Positions 6,218 to 11,719 of a stretch of DNA of 11,719 nucleotides are shown here, one piece after another. Origin of the DNA: Flammeovirgaceae bacterium (GTDB taxonomy: Bacteria > Bacteroidota > Bacteroidia > Cytophagales > Cyclobacteriaceae). The DNA lies in assembly GCA_003229495.1 (NCBI GenBank), contig QIEB01000172.1, forward strand, positions 1 through 11,719. Reading direction: 5' to 3'. A model generated the notes under the pieces. The model saw nothing but the letters and a program-made list of their open reading frames with translations. It did not search any database and was not told where the DNA came from. Position 1 is the stretch's first letter, and every line of letters begins with the position of its first letter. The position numbers and the translations under genes were made by a program.

Positions 6218-8479
6218 CTATTCCTGAAACCTGCCCTGGCGCACCGAAAAATAATCATCTCCAGAAAACACCAGGTAGAATGAATAACCATCGTCACTTA
6301 TCCATTTGGTAGGAATATTGGCAGTTTCTCCAGGTCCCATGTCCCAGGTACGTTGATAAAAAACTGTTTCCCATGGGCCCCATGGTTCATCAGCCATAAA
6401 GATGCCCAGACCACCTGAAAACCGCGGGCCTTGTTCACTGGTGGCCAAAGGGATGATTTGAGTCCAGACATATTTGTTCAACCCGGAGTTATATGAAATA
6501 CCCGAACGATAACACTTCCCTGGATTGCTGAATACCGGCTGTCGCTTACGTATGTCATCAGTCCATTGGGGTAATTGTTTTTTGTCAACTCCTGAAAAGT
6601 ATTGATATGACTGCCAATCAACCAATGATTCTTTGGGAACCCGTGCCAGTACCATATTGTCTGCGCTAGTATATGCATCAGGTCGATCCGGAGAATAAAT
6701 ATATATGTAGTTATCCCGGGCATTGGAATAGTTCTTCCCGAAATTGAGAAACGTCGGACAACCGAAACTTTCATTAAAGGTCCAGTCTGCCCATGACCAG
6801 GTTTTACCGTGGTCATAAGACCATGCCAACTGAGCATTACCGGTATTTCTGACCAGCATGTACAATACCCCCTCTACAAATAACATACCGCTGGCCTTGG
6901 CGCCATATTTCCCCTGACCAACTCGTTCTCCGCTGCTCGTCCGTATGTTAATACCTTTTATGTCAGGGGGTACACCCTCAATTCTGGATAGTCCCAGACT
7001 CAATTTGATATCAGTTTTTGGTTCAAACCCCCATCCATCTCCATATGATGTATATATATGCCCATCATCCGCCCAGGTGGTGGGCCAGTTATCGCTTCCT
7101 TCCGCTAGTCTTAGGGTCTCAGATTCCGCTGCAAATTGACAATCCAATACAGATTTACTTTGCGGGTATGGGGGCTCAACTATAGCGTCCATGACCGGAT
7201 TGAACAGATATTTTTCAGCATCAGACCAAAACCCGTCATCCCGGTCTCCTGACAGATCGTCGCCAAAACGCACCACAATCAGGTCAAGACTTGGGACCAC
7301 CAAAAGCAACTGGTGCCCTGCACCAGCAGCGGCAAAAGCATCCGCTGGTATGTATTTCCATATTTTGTCGAAATTGGTGTACCACCCCATGGTAGTAGCA
7401 GGATATGAATTCTTGCTATTTCGCAAGGAACCGGTGTCGGCAACCAACTCTGGCTGATTACTTGGTATAGCTGTCTTTGCATAGGCTAGTACTTTTTCTA
7501 CGGTTGACTGATTTACCAGCTGGCTCCCCTGCCAGTTTCCACCTTGAAGCATCAATCGGCCTATCCTGGCCACAGCATTGGCCGTACTGCTTCCACCACC
7601 CCAACTAGGTACCAGGGCCAGACCTTTCTCCTGATATTTTTTCCCATACCCAATAGCTATTTCCTTTTCCCCAATGCCAATGGGGTGATAGATACGCTCC
7701 TGTAGTAAAGACCGTATATCGGAATAGGCTGAATTCCCCAAGGAGGCAGTTACAGCATAGGTTAACATGGCAACACCGGGATTGCTATAGCTAAAGTGGC
7801 TTCCGGGAGTGAATAGCACCTTAGCAGAGTCGCGGGAGACACTAAAAGGGTCTGGCTCCTGTCTCCAGAACTGCCCTTTCCACCCTGGCAATTCCATATG
7901 GGTACCAATCCCCTTAGCTTTTAATTGTTGTTGTATTTCCGAGCTAACTTCGGCATCATCAAGTCCTGAGGTATGGGTGGCCAATTGCCTGATGGTGATC
8001 TTTGACTTTTGAGGATCATTTTTCCATTCAGGCACCAAGGTGCATACGGGCATATCCGGAGATAATAGACCATCATCCAACGCTACCAGCAAGGACATGC
8101 CGCCAACCAGGGCCTTGGCCATGGAAGCGGTGTAATGAGTCTTTACAGAATCTTCAAAACCTTTTGCAAACCACTGATAAATGACTTGGTCATTTTTAAT
8201 TATCAGCAACTTTTTGGTCCCTCTTCTTTCAAGATCTTGCTGGAGATCCTCAAGCATTTTTGTAGACATACCCATCGCCTCCGGTGTGGATATTTGCCAT
8301 TGGAACTTAGGGTCTGGTATGTTGGTAGTGGCCTCAGAAGGTGGAATAGGGTTACAACTTCCAAAACCTATCAGGATAAGAACAATTAACCAGCTAATAT
8401 CACATATGGTTTCAAAATCCCAAAAACATGTGGACCGTCTGGTTAGAGGACTGTTAACATTAACTAACTTATAATTCAA
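6218..8479 (-). CDS. Lipoprotein: beta-lactamase-fold serine hydrolase fused to DUF4185
   Basis: A 753-residue, two-domain protein. After an unusually long 30-residue N-tail comes a hydrophobic segment (30-40) and lipobox GFGSC (Cys42), predicting an envelope lipoprotein. Residues 60-425 are a class C beta-lactamase/penicillin-binding-like hydrolase: SMAK (S119 nucleophile, K122), YSN (231-233) and GAGHQ (386-390) at the third-motif position. Such proteins act as esterases, peptidases or transacylases more often than as lactamases. Residues 460-753 match DUF4185 (DNWPTTWADDGHIYTSYGDG, 463-482; repeated Trp/Tyr/Gly blade-like strands), a domain resembling five-bladed glycoside-binding or hydrolase propellers. 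The fusion suggests a deacylase guided to, or combined with, a glycan-active module. The start is the only in-frame ATG before the lipobox. It runs divergently from the deacetylase gene and convergently with the UxuA-like gene. Confidence 0.85.
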   Translation of the reverse strand: MNYKLVNVNSPLTRRSTCFWDFETICDISWLIVLILIGFGSCNPIPPSEATTNIPDPKFQWQISTPEAMGMSTKMLEDLQQDLERRGTKKLLIIKNDQVIYQWFAKGFEDSVKTHYTASMAKALVGGMSLLVALDDGLLSPDMPVCTLVPEWKNDPQKSKITIRQLATHTSGLDDAEVSSEIQQQLKAKGIGTHMELPGWKGQFWRQEPDPFSVSRDSAKVLFTPGSHFSYSNPGVAMLTYAVTASLGNSAYSDIRSLLQERIYHPIGIGEKEIAIGYGKKYQEKGLALVPSWGGGSSTANAVARIGRLMLQGGNWQGSQLVNQSTVEKVLAYAKTAIPSNQPELVADTGSLRNSKNSYPATTMGWYTNFDKIWKYIPADAFAAAGAGHQLLLVVPSLDLIVVRFGDDLSGDRDDGFWSDAEKYLFNPVMDAIVEPPYPQSKSVLDCQFAAESETLRLAEGSDNWPTTWADDGHIYTSYGDGWGFEPKTDIKLSLGLSRIEGVPPDIKGINIRTSSGERVGQGKYGAKASGMLFVEGVLYMLVRNTGNAQLAWSYDHGKTWSWADWTFNESFGCPTFLNFGKNYSNARDNYIYIYSPDRPDAYTSADNMVLARVPKESLVDWQSYQYFSGVDKKQLPQWTDDIRKRQPVFSNPGKCYRSGISYNSGLNKYVWTQIIPLATSEQGPRFSGGLGIFMADEPWGPWETVFYQRTWDMGPGETANIPTKWISDDGYSFYLVFSGDDYFSVRQGRFQE

Positions 8480-8679
8480 AACTTAGGGTGTGGTTTCAGA
8501 GCCCGAGATTTATGTGTTCCTAAAATAATGATTTCCTGACAAATACCTTATTTTGCCATTTCCCATATACAAACCATTTTCCCAATGATTAGTTGAAATA
8601 ATTAAAGTTAATTATCTTGAGTTAACTATTCTTCTTCATCGATATCTCTATGGATATTGGTACCCGGAAATATTTTACT

Positions 8680-9594
8680 ATGAAAATACTCGCCGCCATT
8701 ACTTTATTATATATTATGTGTATACCTCCAATGCGGGGGCAATCCCTGGCTCAACAACTTGGCTATCCGGAAGACACCAAGCTTCTGATCCTACATGCAG
8801 ACGATTTGGGGGTAGCTCATTCGGAAAATCAGGCCACCTTCGATGCCTTTGAAAAAGGAATGGTTAACTCAGGAAGTATAATGGTTCCAGCTCCCTGGTT
8901 CAATGAAATGGTTGTGTGGGCCCAACAACATCCGGAAGCTGATCTCGGATTACATCTGACCCTGACTGCTGAATGGGATCTTCTGAAATGGGGCCCTGTT
9001 ACTGCACCTGATCAAGTGCCCGGTCTGGTCAATGAACAGGGATACTTTTATAATAATGTAGAAGAAGTGATTTCACATGCCAGCGTTGAAGAAGTGGAAA
9101 AAGAAATTAGGGCCCAAATAGAACGTTCCCTGGCAGCTGGTTTGAGACCAACACATCTGGACTCTCACATGGGCAGTTTGTTCAATGAAAAGTTCTTTTC
9201 CATTTATCTCAAACTGGGTCTTGAATACAAAATTCCGGTTATGATCAGTCCCAATGTTCTGGGAATGTTTCCAGGTGCAAAACCATCTTTGCCAGAAAAT
9301 ACCTTGTTGATTGATCAGGTACACATGGCCTTGCCCGAAAACTATCAGGATGGAATGGAAGAGTTTTACAGCAATACCTTGCGTTTTTTACCCGCTGGGG
9401 TTAATGTGTTGTTGATTCATTTAGCCTATGACAATGATGAAATGCGGGCGGTTACCAATGATCATCCTAATTACGGGGCCCATTGGCGTCAACAAGATTT
9501 TGATTTTTTTACCAGCGAGACTTGTCGAAAAATCCTAAAAGAGGAAAACATTCAATTGATTACATGGAAGCAAATAGGGGCACTAATGAAATAG
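8680..9594 (+). CDS. Secreted YdjC/ChbG-type carbohydrate deacetylase
   Basis: A 304-residue protein of the YdjC-like family, whose member ChbG removes an acetyl group from chitooligosaccharides. Visible landmarks are ILHADDLG (37-44; the metal-binding Asp is among D41/D42), LGLHLTLT (89-96; H92) and PTHLDSHMGS (157-166; H159 and H163), matching the family's Asp/His/His metal site. ChbG is cytoplasmic, but here residues 1-20 form a Sec signal peptide (MKILAAITLL...PMRGQS), so this one works outside the cytoplasm. An in-frame ATG at 8650 exists; I prefer 8680 because the signal peptide starts there and the upstream ten residues are charged and non-conserved in type. The 200-base spacer to the divergent lipoprotein gene holds no strong promoter match. 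The oxidoreductase gene follows after 50 bases, probably in one transcript. Confidence 0.85.
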   Translation: MKILAAITLLYIMCIPPMRGQSLAQQLGYPEDTKLLILHADDLGVAHSENQATFDAFEKGMVNSGSIMVPAPWFNEMVVWAQQHPEADLGLHLTLTAEWDLLKWGPVTAPDQVPGLVNEQGYFYNNVEEVISHASVEEVEKEIRAQIERSLAAGLRPTHLDSHMGSLFNEKFFSIYLKLGLEYKIPVMISPNVLGMFPGAKPSLPENTLLIDQVHMALPENYQDGMEEFYSNTLRFLPAGVNVLLIHLAYDNDEMRAVTNDHPNYGAHWRQQDFDFFTSETCRKILKEENIQLITWKQIGALMK

Positions 9595-9605
9595 CAGGAA
9601 GCGCT

Positions 9606-9637
9606 TATGGTTGTACAATACGCAAATGGTAACCATA
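9606..9637 (+). repeat. Short inverted repeat between deacetylase and oxidoreductase genes
   Basis: TATGGTT (9606-9612) and AACCATA (9631-9637) are perfect seven-base complements around an 18-base loop, ending just before the ATG at 9645. It could form a weak hairpin near the start of the downstream gene. At this length and loop size it may equally be chance. Confidence 0.25.
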
Positions 9638-9644
9638 TTGTGAC

Positions 9645-11009
9645 ATGAAAAAGTCAAACAACATAATTGACAGGAGAAAATTTATCGAAAAAACCTCCAG
9701 GGCAGCTGTTACGCCGCTAATAGCACCTTTGATGGGCTCGGCCGCAACTATCAAAGTGGGAGAGACTCAAAAGAAGAAATATGCCCTGGTGGGGACAGGG
9801 GTCAGAGGAACCTATGCCTGGGGTAAACCAATAGCGCAGGAGTACGGTGATCATTTGGAAATGGTGGCCCTTTGTGATATCAATATGTCAAGACTGGTCT
9901 ATGCAAAAAAAGTCATTGACACCAAGGCGCCTATCTATCACTCTTCAGAATTCGAAAAGATGATCAGCCAAACACAACCCGATACCGTGGTTATCACTAC
10001 CACTGATTGTTTCCATGCAACTTATGCCAGCAAAGCAATGGAACTGGGATGTGATGTGCTCAGTGAAAAACCACTGGTCACTGAGGCGCAACAAGGCCAG
10101 GAAATTGTAGATATGGAAAAGCGGACCGGGAAAAAAATAACCACCACATTCAATGCTCGTTTTGGCAATAGTACTGAAGAAATTAAACGAATCATTTCTT
10201 CCGGAGAATTAGGAAGGGTTATTTCTGCTGAATATCAGGAATATCTGGATGTGGACCATGGTGCCTCATATTTCAGGCGTTGGCACGGAAAAAAAAGGTA
10301 TTCCGGTAGTCTGTTGGTCCACAAGGCTTCCCATCATTTTGATCAAATGAACTGGTGGCTGGACTCAGAACCAGATACGGTTAATGCTTTTGGTAAAGTG
10401 GCGTTTTACGGGAAGAACCACTCTTTTCGGGCCCGTAACTGCAGAACTTGTCAGTTTAAGGAACAGTGTGACTTCTACTGGGATATCAATAAATATGAAA
10501 GTAAGGATCTTTATCTGGAAGGAGAAAATGAAGATGGTTACTTAAGGGATGGATGTGTTTGGGATAATGATATTGATACCTACGATACCATGACCGTGGA
10601 AGTTAAATATGCCAATGAAGTTCTTTTGAGTTATAGTCTGAATGCCTATATGCCTTATGAGGGACAGATGATTGCTTTTAATTGTGAGCAAGGCAGGTTG
10701 GAAGTGCGAAATTACCACCGACAACCCTGGGAGGTAGATGTAGCCGCTGATTTCAGAATTACCAAAAGTTTTAAAGGCACCAAAGCCTGGTCCATACCAA
10801 AAAGTACCGGTGAGCATGGTGGCGCCGACAAGAAACTTAGGGATAAATTGTTTTTACCCAATCAGCCCGATACCCTCAATCAAGTAGCAGGTTCCAGGGC
10901 CGGCTTAATGTCCAGTCTTATTGGGATCGCCGCTGTTCAATCAATTGAAACCAACCAAAAAGTCAAGATTAGTGATCTGGTTAATTTCCCATTGAGCTGG
11001 GGTTGGTAA
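9645..11009 (+). CDS. Tat-exported Gfo/Idh/MocA oxidoreductase with extra cysteine cluster
   Basis: A 454-residue NAD(P)-dependent sugar oxidoreductase with a twin-arginine leader (DRRKFIEKTSRAAV, 9-22; hydrophobic to about 33). The Rossmann domain follows: LVGTGVRGT (48-56, nucleotide loop), ALCDIN (75-80; the acidic D78 favours NAD) and SEKPL (140-144, family EKP motif with catalytic Lys142). The catalytic-helix segment reads VHKASHHFDQMNWW (225-238): H230 sits at the usual catalytic His, but the usual Asp four residues before it is His226. Residues 266-304 add CRTC...C...C (C266, C269, C275, C304), a possible zinc or iron-sulfur site absent from classical members. Tat export would carry the folded, cofactor-loaded enzyme to the periplasm. 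It sits 50 bases after the deacetylase gene, so both probably act on one glycan or glycoside. The substrate is not determinable here. Confidence 0.85.
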   Translation: MKKSNNIIDRRKFIEKTSRAAVTPLIAPLMGSAATIKVGETQKKKYALVGTGVRGTYAWGKPIAQEYGDHLEMVALCDINMSRLVYAKKVIDTKAPIYHSSEFEKMISQTQPDTVVITTTDCFHATYASKAMELGCDVLSEKPLVTEAQQGQEIVDMEKRTGKKITTTFNARFGNSTEEIKRIISSGELGRVISAEYQEYLDVDHGASYFRRWHGKKRYSGSLLVHKASHHFDQMNWWLDSEPDTVNAFGKVAFYGKNHSFRARNCRTCQFKEQCDFYWDINKYESKDLYLEGENEDGYLRDGCVWDNDIDTYDTMTVEVKYANEVLLSYSLNAYMPYEGQMIAFNCEQGRLEVRNYHRQPWEVDVAADFRITKSFKGTKAWSIPKSTGEHGGADKKLRDKLFLPNQPDTLNQVAGSRAGLMSSLIGIAAVQSIETNQKVKISDLVNFPLSWGW

Positions 11010-11077
11010 ATGAGCATCATCCCGATGGTCAGGCTAACTCCTGGCATTTCCCTTTACCACAAACTTGAATACCGCGG

Positions 11078-11719
11078 TTAATACTCATCACCTGGTGCAA
11101 AAACAGGCTTTCTTTTAATCCATCTTCCCCGGGTAAAATCAGGAAAATACTGCGGGGCATTCCCTTCTGCAATGGACCTTTCAGAAAGCGGGGTAATTGC
11201 GCTCCAGGCTGCAGCATCGTACACATCCAAAGGTGGCAGTGCTTTTCTCTTAACGGTTTCAACAAATGCATGATCAACAAAAAAGTCCATACCTCCATGG
11301 CCGGAACCTTCGGCATACTCGCCATATTTTTTCCATAGGGGATGATCATACTTGGTCAGCCAGTCGTCCATCTTTTCCCACTCATCATGTTTACTGATCC
11401 CGTCAACATAAATACGCTTTGTGTGCATATCGAATTCCGTCAATCCTTTGGTTCCTTGCACTTCAAAATCCAGGGAATAGGGTTTTGGTAGGTTGGTATC
11501 ATGTGTAACAATGATGGTTTCCCCGTTTGCGGTATTGATGGTAGATGTTATTACATCTCCCAGCGCCCATTTCAGCTTTGCATTGGGATGATTGGGACCA
11601 CCCTCCGGATGATTCACAATATAGTTGTTTAATCCCCTTGACTTGGTAGCATGAGAAGTGAGGGTGATAAAATTGTTTCCCCTATTGATATTGAGCATAG
11701 TGGCTATTGGTCCTACTCC
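11078..11719 (-). CDS. GH109-type Gfo/Idh/MocA protein, C-terminal 213 residues (partial)
   Basis: The frame is open to the right edge (the last seven codons before the first internal Met read GVGPIAT), so the gene starts outside the window. The visible part matches the C-terminal domain of GH109 proteins, the NAD-using alpha-N-acetylgalactosaminidase family with a Gfo/Idh/MocA fold: GVGPIATMLNINRGN at the start, SHATKSRGLNNY, the HPLWKKY segment, then GHGGMDFFVDHAFVETVKR, DVYDAAAWSAITPLSERSIA and PDFTRGRWIKRKP. GH109 enzymes oxidise C3 of the sugar transiently to break the glycosidic bond by elimination. Activity on N-acetylgalactosamine cannot be judged without the N-terminal half. The 68-base gap to the convergent oxidoreductase has no clear terminator hairpin. 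Together with the deacetylase it points to amino-sugar glycans. Confidence 0.75.
   Translation of the reverse strand, partial: GVGPIATMLNINRGNNFITLTSHATKSRGLNNYIVNHPEGGPNHPNAKLKWALGDVITSTINTANGETIIVTHDTNLPKPYSLDFEVQGTKGLTEFDMHTKRIYVDGISKHDEWEKMDDWLTKYDHPLWKKYGEYAEGSGHGGMDFFVDHAFVETVKRKALPPLDVYDAAAWSAITPLSERSIAEGNAPQYFPDFTRGRWIKRKPVFAPGDEY

Noticed and set aside
6218..8479. Antibiotic-resistance beta-lactamase
   Set aside because: The SxxK and YxN motifs show the fold, but the lipoprotein form, the changed third motif and the DUF4185 fusion point to a glycan- or ester-directed hydrolase.
11029..11349. 106-codon minus-strand frame inside the GH109-type gene
   Set aside because: It overlaps the conserved GH109-type reading in a different frame, and its translation has no family character.
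1..11719. tRNA, rRNA, CRISPR array, riboswitch, integrase or phage genes
   Set aside because: Looked for and not found; no cloverleaf, regularly spaced repeat or recombinase sequence is apparent.

Overview
The window looks like chromosomal DNA of a Bacteroidota bacterium, most likely a free-living (probably marine) Flavobacteriia or Cytophagia relative. The reasons are the protein families (a DUF6660-type cysteine-rich peptide next to a CzcA pump, a GH109-type oxidoreductase-fold glycosidase, a lipoprotein beta-lactamase/DUF4185 fusion, a repeated c-type-cytochrome-like lipoprotein), a TAnnTTTG-type -7 box, weak Shine-Dalgarno signals and moderate GC. This is inferred from content; no rRNA or other phylogenetic marker is present.

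Left part (1-2024, minus strand): a heavy-metal resistance unit. A small Cys/His-rich secreted peptide lies upstream of a CzcA-family RND efflux pump that runs off the left edge. The pump gene carries a one-base deletion in a run of A residues, which breaks the frame after codon 216. Between the two is a 240-base spacer with nested inverted repeats.

Middle (2196-4755): a secreted protein of unknown function (minus); a 51-codon orphan Tat leader (plus) that seems to be the remnant of a lost exported enzyme; an unassigned GC-rich stretch; and a 434-residue lipoprotein (minus) made of four cytochrome-c-like units whose haem motifs range from CX2CH to CX5CH.

Right part (5055-11719): a group of exported carbohydrate-active genes. 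These are a Tat-exported mannonate-dehydratase-like TIM barrel (plus), a lipoprotein fusing a serine beta-lactamase-fold hydrolase to a DUF4185 domain (minus), a secreted YdjC/ChbG-type deacetylase and a Tat-exported Gfo/Idh/MocA oxidoreductase with an extra cysteine cluster (plus, 50-base gap, probable operon), and the C-terminal part of a GH109-type Gfo/Idh/MocA protein (minus, cut by the right edge). Together they suggest envelope-located processing of an amino- or acid-sugar-containing glycan or glycoside, in which Tat exports folded enzymes with their metal or NAD already bound. No SusC/SusD pair, regulator, RNA gene, CRISPR array or intact mobile element is visible.
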